A stretch of DNA of 13,256 nucleotides, taken from assembly GCA_030604345.1 (NCBI GenBank), contig JAUVWB010000015.1, positions 1-13,256 of the forward strand. Reading direction: 5' to 3'. This DNA comes from Desulfofustis sp. Lineage in GTDB: Bacteria; Desulfobacterota; Desulfobulbia; Desulfobulbales; Desulfocapsaceae. The position numbers and the translations under genes were made by a program. Shown here piece after piece: positions 1-6,999 of the stretch (position 1 is the stretch's first letter; the number at the start of each line of letters is the position of its first letter). Under the pieces are notes generated by a model. That model saw nothing but the letters and a program-made list of their open reading frames with translations, was not told the origin of the DNA and ran no database searches.

Positions 1-2266
1 CACCGGTAGGAACTCCGGGACCGTTGTCGGCCACCTCGATGGCCACGGTCGCCCCTTCACCGGCACTGACGCTCAGGCCAATAACGCCCTCATTCTCGGC
101 AACGGCGTCTAGCGCATTGATGATCAGATTACTGAGAATCTGTTCCAACTCCCCGACACCGAGGCGCACCAGCAAAGGTTCCTGGGGGTGTTGAACGCTG
201 ATACGGACGCCTTTTTTGGTCGCTTGAACGGAAAAAACCTCGCTTACCGACCGGGCAACCTGGCCGGCGTCGGCCACCCCGGACCCGGCCGCCTTCGGTC
301 GGGCAAAGTTGAGCAGATCGCTCAGCACCCGCTGGGCCTGGCGGGTGTGCCGCTCAATGATGTCAAGGTCCCCGATTTGTTGGGGATCGCTGATGGTCTG
401 CCGCAACAAACCGGTGTAGCAGCGGATGACACCAAGCGGGTTATTGATCTCGTGAGCCAATCCGGCGGTGAGTTTGCCGACGGTGGCCATCTTTTCCGTC
501 TGCAGCATTTGCAATTGCAGGCGTCGCTCCATGGTGGTCTCGCGGAGGGAGACCACCACCTGGGACACTTTTCCCGACGATTGATCCCGGACCGGATACA
601 GTGAAATGGAGAAAGAGCGCCCGTTCGGCAAGCAGACCTCGCGGAGATCTGCCGTACCGCGGAGTATGGCGTCCTGAAGGGGACATTGGTCGGAGCTGAG
701 GTCGAAAAAAGGCGCGAGAATGTTACCGTCGGTGCGTATCCCCGCGGTCAATTCGGCTGCGAGCTTCTTGGCCGCCTGGTTGACGGTGAGGACCGAACAG
801 CCGCTGTCCATCAAGGCGAGCGGGTCGGAGATGCCCTCGACTATGGTCTCCAGGATGTTCATCTGCCGGGCGAGGCTGTCGAGGGCGGAGATGTTTTCGG
901 CGGTGATGCCGAGCTGTCGCCCCAGCGCCTGCAAGACGTTGAGTTCGTGTTCTGCCGCTTCCGCCTCAGTCGGCCAGTCGAGACAGAGCAAACCTTCCGC
1001 GTTTCCGGCACTGGAGCCGACCGGAACGAAAACGGTGGCACCCAGCCGAACGCTGATCCCGCCGGTAAGGATTTCCACGAACCGTTCCGGCTGTTCCGGA
1101 AAACCGGCATCTTCAGGCCAGACATAGGCATCCTGCGAGGCCATGGTGCAGATATAGGCGATACGCCGGGCGCCGAAACGGCGACATACCTGGGGCAGGG
1201 CCCGATGCCACAGCTCCGACCGGGAGCGGCTTTTCGACATGTCTTGAAGGAGTGAAACGAACAGCTGTACATCGGCCCGGCGAGCTGATGTTTCCCGAGA
1301 GAGTGCGGCAGTCCGTTCTTCCACCATGCGCCGCAGGTTCTCTGCGTAATTCTGGAGTTGCAGGCGGGCCTCAAAGAGGTGTTCGCTCATCTCTTCGATG
1401 CCGCCCACCAGATCACCGATTTCATCCTTCTTTTCGAATTGCAGCAACAAGGCGGTACTTTCCGAATCGGTGGCATGTTTGCGAAAGACATCACTGACAC
1501 GACGGAGATTCTTGACGACCAGAAAACGGAACAGGACGTTGGTGGCGAAGAAGAAGAGCAGGACCCCGACGGCGAAAAAGGCGAAATAAGCGAGCCACGA
1601 CTGCCGCACGCGACCGATGGAGCGCTCCACCGAAGTGGCCACGATGTCAAGGCCGCCGATACTGTCCAACTCCTTGCCGAAGCCCCTCATGCCGTAGATT
1701 TTGAGTAGATCGGGCGGAGCGTCCTCCGGTTTCCCGTGGCAATAGAGGCAGGACTGCTCGAAACGGACGGGGCGGGCCATGATGTAATGGCGATCACCGT
1801 TGAGGGTTTCATAGCCCTGCCATACGGTCCGGGATGGATCTTCCCGGAAATAGTTGATCAGGTGCTGCTCCAACTGGTTCGCCTCATACTCCGGGTTGCG
1901 CGCATCGATGGCGACGCGGCGAAAGAGGCTGCCGTCGTCCCGGGCCGCTGAAGGGGACATGATCTGCCGGGAGACGTAGGAGGAGGACATGGCCTCGATG
2001 ATGAACGAGGTGGGAAACCGTTCGTACATAACGGGACGCAACGTCTTGCGGACGTATTGCTGGACCCCTTCCAGGTGGGTGAAAAAGAGGCGCGCTTTGT
2101 TTTCCACCTCGCCTTCCAGGATGCCGCGGAGGTGAAAATAAGACCCTGCCGAAAAAACGGAGCCAAGGATGAAGGCGGCCAAAAACAGGCCGATTACGAA
2201 CTTGGTCTGCAGGTTGTATGGTTTCGGGATGTGCATGAACAGGCGTCGGGCGTGTTGTTGCCGCAC
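1..2266 (-). CDS. Haem-c (Tll0287-like) sensor histidine kinase, C-terminus cut by left edge
   Basis: This is a membrane sensor kinase, about 755 residues visible. Seen in order: TM1 (about residues 23-42), a periplasmic Tll0287-like/DUF3365 domain ending in C173-LY-C176-H177-GKPEDAP, TM2 (about 222-244), HAMP (about 245-297), a coiled linker, a GAF-like domain (about 330-470), PAS (about 472-580), HisKA with the phospho-acceptor in LAHEINNPLG (H605), the ATPase N box (LIINALDA, N717) and the G1 box DNGPGVP at the edge. CxxCH in this sensor family binds covalent c-type haem, so it probably senses redox state or a small ligand in the periplasm and signals to an off-window response regulator. 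The frame is open up to a stop at 2300-2302. I chose GTG at 2266, with AAGG 10 bases upstream; ATG at 2236 has no visible ribosome site. A promoter at 2327-2355 suggests independent transcription. Confidence 0.93.
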   Translation of the reverse strand, partial: MRQQHARRLFMHIPKPYNLQTKFVIGLFLAAFILGSVFSAGSYFHLRGILEGEVENKARLFFTHLEGVQQYVRKTLRPVMYERFPTSFIIEAMSSSYVSRQIMSPSAARDDGSLFRRVAIDARNPEYEANQLEQHLINYFREDPSRTVWQGYETLNGDRHYIMARPVRFEQSCLYCHGKPEDAPPDLLKIYGMRGFGKELDSIGGLDIVATSVERSIGRVRQSWLAYFAFFAVGVLLFFFATNVLFRFLVVKNLRRVSDVFRKHATDSESTALLLQFEKKDEIGDLVGGIEEMSEHLFEARLQLQNYAENLRRMVEERTAALSRETSARRADVQLFVSLLQDMSKSRSRSELWHRALPQVCRRFGARRIAYICTMASQDAYVWPEDAGFPEQPERFVEILTGGISVRLGATVFVPVGSSAGNAEGLLCLDWPTEAEAAEHELNVLQALGRQLGITAENISALDSLARQMNILETIVEGISDPLALMDSGCSVLTVNQAAKKLAAELTAGIRTDGNILAPFFDLSSDQCPLQDAILRGTADLREVCLPNGRSFSISLYPVRDQSSGKVSQVVVSLRETTMERRLQLQMLQTEKMATVGKLTAGLAHEINNPLGVIRCYTGLLRQTISDPQQIGDLDIIERHTRQAQRVLSDLLNFARPKAAGSGVADAGQVARSVSEVFSVQATKKGVRISVQHPQEPLLVRLGVGELEQILSNLIINALDAVAENEGVIGLSVSAGEGATVAIEVADNGPGVPTG

Positions 2267-2326
2267 GGCGGCGGTGCCTTGACGAGCACGGAGACTTTCT
2301 CAACACTCCGGCGGCGGTATCAGCCT

Positions 2327-2355
2327 ATTGTACCCTCTGGACCGGTTTCCTTCAA
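2327..2355 (-). promoter_or_regulatory. Predicted sigma70 promoter of the sensor kinase gene
   Basis: On the minus strand a -35 box TTGAAG (2350-2355) is followed by a 17-base spacer and a -10 box TACAAT (2327-2332; 5 of 6 to consensus). Transcription would start near 2320, giving an untranslated leader of about 54 bases before the GTG at 2266. It lies between the stop of the small membrane gene (2385) and the kinase start, so the kinase need not depend on read-through. This is a motif match only. Confidence 0.45.
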
Positions 2356-2384
2356 TTCAAGAAAGGACGAGGGAAAGCGGTCGA

Positions 2385-2621
2385 CTAACGGCGAGCAAGC
2401 GCCGTCTCCAGATAGCTCTCCGACTCGGCCACCTGGGCCACATCGGTGTAGTAGTAACGGCTGGGGTCGATATCGTTGTCGGCAAGCGTTATCGACATCT
2501 TCTGCAGGATGTCCACGGAGTTCGTCAACAACGGAAGCACCCCGAAAATCAGAGTGAGCATGGTTAACAAAACTGCGAAGAACGAGGTCAGGCGACGAGT
2601 CAGGCTGATTGCTGTTTTCAT
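2385..2621 (-). CDS. Small single-span membrane protein, unknown function
   Basis: A 78-residue protein of unknown function. Residues 1-10 are basic (MKTAISLTRR), residues 11-32 form one strongly hydrophobic span (TSFFAVLLTMLTLIFGVLPLL), and the rest is a polar, acidic tail with the distinctive run DPSRYYYTDVAQVAE near residues 52-66. By the positive-inside rule the tail should face the periplasm. It follows the YeiH-family transporter gene by 59 bases on the same strand, suggesting an accessory subunit or partner of that transporter, but this is inference. The frame is open far upstream, but ATG at 2621 is the only sensible start and it directly precedes the membrane span. No Shine-Dalgarno sequence is visible; the start follows closely after a stem-loop (2632-2657). 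The hydrophobic profile and tail argue that it is real. Confidence 0.7.
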   Translation of the reverse strand: MKTAISLTRRLTSFFAVLLTMLTLIFGVLPLLTNSVDILQKMSITLADNDIDPSRYYYTDVAQVAESESYLETALARR

Positions 2622-2631
2622 GGATTCAGAA

Positions 2632-2657
2632 ACCGGGGGAAGCGGACTTCCCCCGGT
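2632..2657 (-). terminator. Strong stem-loop between the YeiH-family gene and the small membrane gene
   Basis: A perfect 10-bp inverted repeat (ACCGGGGGAA pairing with TTCCCCCGGT) closes a 6-base loop. On the minus strand it starts 23 bases after the transporter stop codon and is followed by only a short T-rich stretch (TTCT), then by the start codon of the small membrane gene after 10 bases in total. The weak T-tract argues for an mRNA 3'-end stabiliser, attenuator or leaky terminator rather than a full terminator. It may also limit ribosome access to the downstream start. Confidence 0.5.
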
Positions 2658-2680
2658 GGTTGAGTTTTTCGGTACCCTGG

Positions 2681-4423
2681 TTAGATCGATGCGGTGATCT
2701 CCGGGAAGACAACGTAAAACATGAGATAGGCCATGGTCAAGGTCAGGAGCAGGTTGAAGCTTTGCCCGCACACATAGAGAATAACCGGCTTGCCGCCCTT
2801 GAAGTAGACAGCGAGTTCCCGGAAGTTGGTGGAAAGCCCGATGGCGGCGAACGACAGGGCGAAGAACCAGTCACGCAATAACTGAGTGCCGCCGCGGACG
2901 GCGCCCTGATCAACCAGGGCAGCGCTCAGGTCCTTGCCAAGGCTGCTGTCCAGTAAGGAAAAGAGGATCGAAGCGGCGAGGAAACCCAGCACGAATTTCG
3001 GGAAGCGGTGCCAGATCTCGCCTGCACCCACCTGCGTACCGGCTCCCCGCTCAACCCGCATGGTCCAGTAGAGGGCGACGCAGAAGGCGGTGACGCCGAT
3101 CATGACGTTCTGGATCATCTTGATGGTGGCCGCCACGTACATGGCCTTCTCGCCGAGAAACGCACCCGCTGCAGCCACCGCGCCGGTGGAGTCGATGGTG
3201 CCGCCGATCCAGGCGCCGCCAAGGATTTCCGGTATGCCGACGGCCTTGATGAAGGCCGGCATGGCGATCATCATGATGGCGGTGAAGACCAGGGACATGC
3301 CGATGGACAGGGTCAATTCCTCTTTCTTGGCCCGGCAGGCGGCCGCCGTGGCAATGGCTGCCGACGTTCCGCACACCGACATGTCGGCGGAGACAACGAT
3401 GTTCAGCGTCTTGGACGGCATTTTCAGAACGGTCTGGCCAAAGATATAGGTGCAGATGAGAACGGTCGGGGTGACCACCCAGGCCACGAAGATACCGGGA
3501 ACGCCGATGGCCAGGATCTTGCCGAACAGTACTTCGGCACCGAGCAGAACGAGGCCGGTCTTGATGAAGAACTCCACCTGACAGGCCGGCAAGACCCATC
3601 TCGGAGTGCCCAGGGTGTTGGCCACCAGCATGCCGAGCAGAATGCCCCAGGCCTCGGCGCCAAAGCCGTAGTGCTTGGAAAGGGCGTGATTGCCGAGCAT
3701 GTAGGCAAGAATCGTGACGATAAAGACGATACCGAACCCTTTGGCAAAGCCCGTGAAGCTCTTGCCCATCAGCTTGATTCCAGCGCCGAAGGCGACTATG
3801 AAAAACAGGCATACCCCTATCAGGGTTGGGAAAAGATTATACGGTTTGTTGGATGCCTTCGTTTTGGCTGACGACTCCTTTTTCTTGGCGGCCTGCCAAT
3901 CGGCAATCTTGGCCTTGGCCTCGTCGTTGAGGGCGCTATCCTGGAAGTTGGCTGCAGCGGCTGCGGTCTCCGCTTGCTGAGCAGCGGCCAAGGCGGCGAC
4001 AGTTGCCTGTTTGGCGGCATCGTAAGCCGGTTGGGCCTTCTCGTTCATGGCTGTGGCCTGGGCCTCGGTGCGTATGAAGGAGTCGATCGGGTTCTCATTC
4101 CACGATCCTGGCCGTTTCGTCCAATGAGAGACAAACTTGCCAAAAGCGGAACTGCTCGCCTTCAGGCTCTTCTTGTCCGCGGCGGCGTCGTGCCAGGCGA
4201 TGGTCTTGAACGGCGCTTTGGCCGCCTCGGCCTGCTGGATTTGATCGGCAGCGGCGATTTTTGCGGTGAACTCATCTTTTGGGCCAAATCCGAAATAGGC
4301 CACGAGACTGACGGCGATGATGATGAAGCCGAGCCAGATGGCCAGGTAATCCTCCTTGGTCCATAGATCTGACCATTTGCTTTGGGCTCGATCGACAACA
4401 ACGTTGGTGTCTGATTGCGCCAT
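2681..4423 (-). CDS. YeiH-family (putative sulfate exporter, COG2855) transporter with long N-terminal extension
   Basis: A 580-residue inner-membrane protein. From about residue 197 it shows the YeiH/Cons_hypoth698 fold: many hydrophobic spans, the signature SVCGTSAAIATAA followed by a KKEE stretch (about 350-370), GTIDSTGAVAAAG, IKMIQNVMIG, and near the end GLSTNFRELAVYFKGGKPV. The family is annotated as sulfate or anion exporter, but its substrate is poorly established. Unusually, the core is preceded by an extra span (about 26-47) and a soluble, Ala/Lys/Gln-rich, probably helical region (about 48-195). Typical family members are about 340-350 residues. The start is secure: AAAGGAGG (4431-4438) lies 7 bases before the ATG. 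The small membrane gene follows directly. In a sulfur-metabolising host, export of sulfite, sulfate or a sulfonate is possible, but the sequence does not show the substrate. Confidence 0.88.
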   Translation of the reverse strand: MAQSDTNVVVDRAQSKWSDLWTKEDYLAIWLGFIIIAVSLVAYFGFGPKDEFTAKIAAADQIQQAEAAKAPFKTIAWHDAAADKKSLKASSSAFGKFVSHWTKRPGSWNENPIDSFIRTEAQATAMNEKAQPAYDAAKQATVAALAAAQQAETAAAAANFQDSALNDEAKAKIADWQAAKKKESSAKTKASNKPYNLFPTLIGVCLFFIVAFGAGIKLMGKSFTGFAKGFGIVFIVTILAYMLGNHALSKHYGFGAEAWGILLGMLVANTLGTPRWVLPACQVEFFIKTGLVLLGAEVLFGKILAIGVPGIFVAWVVTPTVLICTYIFGQTVLKMPSKTLNIVVSADMSVCGTSAAIATAAACRAKKEELTLSIGMSLVFTAIMMIAMPAFIKAVGIPEILGGAWIGGTIDSTGAVAAAGAFLGEKAMYVAATIKMIQNVMIGVTAFCVALYWTMRVERGAGTQVGAGEIWHRFPKFVLGFLAASILFSLLDSSLGKDLSAALVDQGAVRGGTQLLRDWFFALSFAAIGLSTNFRELAVYFKGGKPVILYVCGQSFNLLLTLTMAYLMFYVVFPEITASI

Positions 4424-4693
4424 GAACGCTCCTCCTTTCTCTTTCTTTGAACATCGTTAGTGGTTTGTATTCGTGCCATGGGCACGGATGAGTTTTGGAG
4501 GGTGGTATACAAACGGTATGCCTGTTGTGGCCTTTTGGGATAAATAAAAATAGACTGAAAATACGGTAGGTAAGAAGCCGTAAAAAGGCGGCGACCGCGT
4601 ACACGGCGGGTGTCATGCAAACTCATGTTTGCGTTATTGCTAAGAACGGTTAGCGGAGGGGTGGTGCGGACGGGCCGGTTCAGCCGGGATGAC
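4424..4693 (-). other. Leader and promoter region of the YeiH-family gene
   Basis: This 270-base non-coding stretch lies between the PilZ gene and the YeiH-family gene, both on the minus strand. It contains the strong ribosome site at 4431-4438, a small dyad CGTGCC-ATG-GGCACG (4472-4486), a 6-bp hairpin GCAAAC-TCAT-GTTTGC (4617-4632), and an AT-rich patch at about 4540-4565 where a promoter could lie. I could not assign convincing -35/-10 boxes. Short frames here have no protein-like features. Confidence 0.4.
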
Positions 4694-5626
4694 TCAGAGA
4701 ATGAGTTTTAGTCCGCTTTCCGATGAGAGGTCGGACAACTCTTTGAGATGGGCGCGTTGGACCATGGCCACTACCGATTCGATCTTGGCGGCGATGGCTC
4801 GAGTCGCCAGGTCGAACTGGATGCCGCAGATGAACTCGGTCCCTTGCTTGCCACGTACTTTCGAGAGGTGACGGACCTTGCCGTTGAGGCGAACCAGCAT
4901 CATATCCTGGTGAACGAATTCGAGCGTGCGGCTCTCATCTATCCGGAACAATTCCTGCTGCTCCTTGGCGATGGAAAAAGCCATGCCGCTGGCACTGATG
5001 TCGACCACCTTGGTGCGAATGGTTCCGTGTTTCCTTTTGCCCATGATCATGACAATGAGCTGCATCGATTCGGGGACCTTGGCACGAAACTCACGGGCGC
5101 CGCGGACAATTCTGCCGATGGCCGGATAAGCCAGGCGGAGAACCGGCAAGCCCCGTACATCGGCCAGATCCTGGAATACGGTTCCCAGTTCGACGGCGTA
5201 AGTATTGGTGAAAAATCTGATCAGCACCCGTTTCGAGTGCCTGACATAAAGGTTGCCGATACCGGGTTCCAACGGCAGGGAGATCAGATGGGACATCTGT
5301 TTAAGGTAATCGCCGGTGGTATAGGGTGGCTCGATGGTGGTCGTCGAGCCGTTTTCCTCTACCTCCTCCAGGGGAGGTAGATCGTCGTAGAGGCGGCTGA
5401 AGTAGACGCGGGTGAGTCCGTCCAATTCCACCTCGAGGATTTTTTCGTCGATCAGCGCCGTCTGCAGGTAAGGAAGGATGTCGGTCGGCTTGTGGAAGAT
5501 CTCTCGGTCCTCGAGGGCTTCCTCGATCATGGAGGCGGTTAGGATTTCTTCGGGGAAGAAGAGATTGAGGCGTTTTTGTACTCGCTGGACAAGGTTGTCG
5601 TGCTGCGTATCTGCCATCTCTCTCAT
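4694..5626 (-). CDS. PilZ-domain protein
   Basis: A 310-residue soluble protein with no membrane span. The N-terminal part (about 1-95) is charged and helical. Residues about 105-170 resemble the flagellar-brake (YcgR-like) domain that precedes PilZ in many proteins. A PilZ domain (about 172-295) carries the D209-I-S-A-S-G214 form of the DxSxxG motif. The upstream arginine-rich patch (R172, R175, R178, R181 before KVP) does not show a strict RxxxR, so c-di-GMP binding is plausible but not assured. PilZ proteins usually couple c-di-GMP to motility, surface polymer or secretion. No flagellar or polysaccharide genes are in the window. The start is uncertain: M1 (5626) has no clear ribosome site, and M4 (ATG at 5617) has AGAGAG directly against it. 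The gene points away from the DUF4384 gene across a 260-base region. Confidence 0.85.
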   Translation of the reverse strand: MREMADTQHDNLVQRVQKRLNLFFPEEILTASMIEEALEDREIFHKPTDILPYLQTALIDEKILEVELDGLTRVYFSRLYDDLPPLEEVEENGSTTTIEPPYTTGDYLKQMSHLISLPLEPGIGNLYVRHSKRVLIRFFTNTYAVELGTVFQDLADVRGLPVLRLAYPAIGRIVRGAREFRAKVPESMQLIVMIMGKRKHGTIRTKVVDISASGMAFSIAKEQQELFRIDESRTLEFVHQDMMLVRLNGKVRHLSKVRGKQGTEFICGIQFDLATRAIAAKIESVVAMVQRAHLKELSDLSSESGLKLIL

Positions 5627-5834
5627 GCGTGGCGCGAACGTTTTGGTTTCTCCTGCTCGGCGTCGTGCGGCTAAGCAGAACCCGATGGTTGCAGTTGCGA
5701 CCCAACCCCATGTTATAGTAAATCAAAAGAACATGGAAATGCTATTTTCTGCTATCTTCCTGTGAGGACGGTTCAGGTGAGGCGGTTGCGTGTTATTACC
5801 TCTGCATACCGGAGCGCAGGTTTTTTAAGAATGA

Positions 5835-5872
5835 GCAAACGACGATACCAGTCATGGTCCGGCCGTCGTTGC
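5835..5872 (+). promoter_or_regulatory. Stem-loop in the leader of the DUF4384 gene
   Basis: GCAA(A)CGACG pairs with CGTCGTTGC as a 9-bp stem with one bulged A. Inside it a second stem, ACCA-GTCA-TGGT, closes the loop. The element ends 4 bases before the GGAG ribosome site (5877-5880) of the DUF4384 gene. It could be a transcript-stabilising or translation-modulating leader structure, or a DNA dyad. No known riboswitch class is recognised. Confidence 0.35.
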
Positions 5873-5886
5873 TAACGGAGAGGGAT

Positions 5887-6522
5887 ATGGGTTTGTTTCA
5901 TAAGATTTTGTTATGTTTGTTGTTGAGTTGCTTTTCTGGGCCGCTTGTTGGTGTCGCTGCAGCGAATGCGGTGGAGTTTCGCTGGATGATTCTTGCTGAT
6001 TCGGGAACGGGCATGCAGGCGCTTGATTTTTCGGAAAGACCGGTCGTTTATTCCGGCACCCCCATGCAATTCTACCTGGAGCATCTGGACAATTGTTATG
6101 TCTATCTGTATTTGCTTGATGGGGGCAATCAATTGGCCACTTTGTTTCCGATGGCCTCGGGCTATTACAATTACGGTTTCCCGCGCGGACAAAAATATTA
6201 TCCGCCGGGAGATCGAACCTTTACCTTCGGTCCCCCCGGAGGACTGGAGACCTTTTTTGTGATTGCCACCGAAGAACGCCCTTTTCAACTGGAAAAGTTG
6301 ACCGACGAATTGTTGAAGAATCCGGGCAGTCGAGAGCAACAACAGCTGCTGTTGGCCGAGATCGAGAAAATGATCAGCGATCGGGATATACCCTCTCGCA
6401 AAGCTGAAGACCTTGTGAAAATCAAGCGGCGTGTCTCGGCGGACGAAACGATAACGTTTCAAGCGGTTGAGGTGGACGCGGGAACCTTCTACGGGCGCCG
6501 GCTTGAGATCGATCATCGATAA
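5887..6522 (+). CDS. Secreted DUF4384-domain protein
   Basis: A 211-residue exported protein. Residues 1-28 form a signal peptide (MGLFHK, then a Leu/Cys-rich core, ending VAAANA). The segment from about residue 46 to 140 matches DUF4384 style: VYSGTPMQFYLEH, then YVYLYLLDGGNQLATLFPM, PPGDRTFTFGPPGGLETFFVIAT and RPF. The tail (about 145-211) is helical and charged. DUF4384 domains often sit in periplasmic or surface proteins, sometimes linked to kinase or caspase-like modules, and their biochemical role is unknown. I chose ATG 5887 rather than the in-frame ATG 5854 because GGAG sits 6 bases before it and the signal peptide begins there. The gene lies 48 bases upstream of the Fe-S/AOR pair on the same strand, so co-transcription is likely, though a functional link is not evident. 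Confidence 0.82.
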   Translation: MGLFHKILLCLLLSCFSGPLVGVAAANAVEFRWMILADSGTGMQALDFSERPVVYSGTPMQFYLEHLDNCYVYLYLLDGGNQLATLFPMASGYYNYGFPRGQKYYPPGDRTFTFGPPGGLETFFVIATEERPFQLEKLTDELLKNPGSREQQQLLLAEIEKMISDRDIPSRKAEDLVKIKRRVSADETITFQAVEVDAGTFYGRRLEIDHR

Positions 6523-6541
6523 CCACGGCCGGAGGAAGCGT

Positions 6542-6574
6542 TTGTCAATCAGGAACGTTTGGCACAGGGTATGA
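6542..6574 (+). CDS. Possible 10-codon leader peptide coupled to the Fe-S gene
   Basis: A TTG codon at 6542 stands 6 bases after a strong GGAGG (6531-6535) and opens a short frame, read as MSIRNVWHRV. Its stop TGA (6572-6574) overlaps the ATG (6571) of the Fe-S gene in an ATGA arrangement. This would explain why the best ribosome site lies about 35 bases before the Fe-S start, which has no proper site of its own. Such overlaps usually couple translation. The frame is tiny and begins with TTG, so chance is a real alternative. Confidence 0.25.
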   Translation: MSIRNVWHRV

Positions 6575-6999
6575 AGATTTTAACAGCTCCGCGCATGGAC
6601 CGGTGCATCGGCTGCCATTCCTGTTCGTTGGCGTGCGCCCGCCAGGTGTATAAACGATTATCTTGGGCGACTTCGGGGATCAGGATTCATTCGGCCGGCG
6701 GTTTGTCCACCGGTTTTATCGGGGTTCTCTGCCTGGCGTGCGACCCGGCTTCCTGCGTGGCCGCCTGTCCGAGTAGCGCATTGCGGCAGCGGCCTGGCGG
6801 CGGCGTTGTCTTGCGCCGGAATGCCTGCATAAGATGTGGCGCCTGCGTTGACGCCTGTCCAGTCGATGCGATCTACCGAGATGCCGTCGGTGATATTTTC
6901 GTTTGCTTGCAATGCGGGAGTTGCGTGGCCTTTTGTCCGCATCAATGTCTGGATTTCAAAGATAGTCGAGACGTGCGAAGGTATTTTGATCATGAGTGA
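6571..6999 (+). CDS. Four-cluster 4Fe-4S ferredoxin-like electron-transfer subunit
   Basis: A 142-residue cytoplasmic iron-sulfur protein of the DMSO-reductase/HycB electron-transfer type. Sixteen ligand cysteines occur in four groups: C12-x2-C15-x2-C18-x3-C22; C54-x2-C57-x4-C62-x3-C66; C86-x2-C89-x2-C92-x3-C96; and C112-x2-C115-x2-C118-x3-C122. Four [4Fe-4S] clusters are therefore expected; C126 is extra. Proteins of this kind accompany aldehyde:ferredoxin oxidoreductase-type enzymes (compare YdhY beside YdhV in E. coli) and carry electrons to or from the tungsten/molybdenum site. The stop overlaps the AOR start by 8 bases (ATGAGTGA), implying translational coupling. I chose ATG 6571 (MKILTAP), which resembles family N-termini. 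An in-frame TTG at 6559, with AGGA 4 bases upstream, would add four residues. Confidence 0.9.
   Translation: MKILTAPRMDRCIGCHSCSLACARQVYKRLSWATSGIRIHSAGGLSTGFIGVLCLACDPASCVAACPSSALRQRPGGGVVLRRNACIRCGACVDACPVDAIYRDAVGDIFVCLQCGSCVAFCPHQCLDFKDSRDVRRYFDHE

Noticed and set aside
686..1255. 189-codon plus-strand frame opposite the sensor kinase
   Set aside because: The opposite strand encodes continuous GAF/PAS sequence in a single frame; the plus frame is GC-driven.
3008..3871. 287-codon plus-strand frame opposite the YeiH-family gene
   Set aside because: Very rich in Gly, Asp and His, with no hydrophobic or motif structure; the minus strand carries the conserved membrane protein.
4467..4484. 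TGGCAC on the minus strand as a sigma54 -24 element for the YeiH-family gene
   Set aside because: The -12 position reads CAAA instead of TTGC, so the essential GC is missing.
4582..4598. Possible terminator of the PilZ gene (GCGG-TCG-CCGC followed by CTTTTT)
   Set aside because: The stem is only 4 bp, too weak to call even though a T-tract follows.
6836..6991. N-terminal extension of aor
   Set aside because: It would overlap the conserved cysteine clusters of the Fe-S gene in another frame; ATG 6992 gives the family N-terminus.
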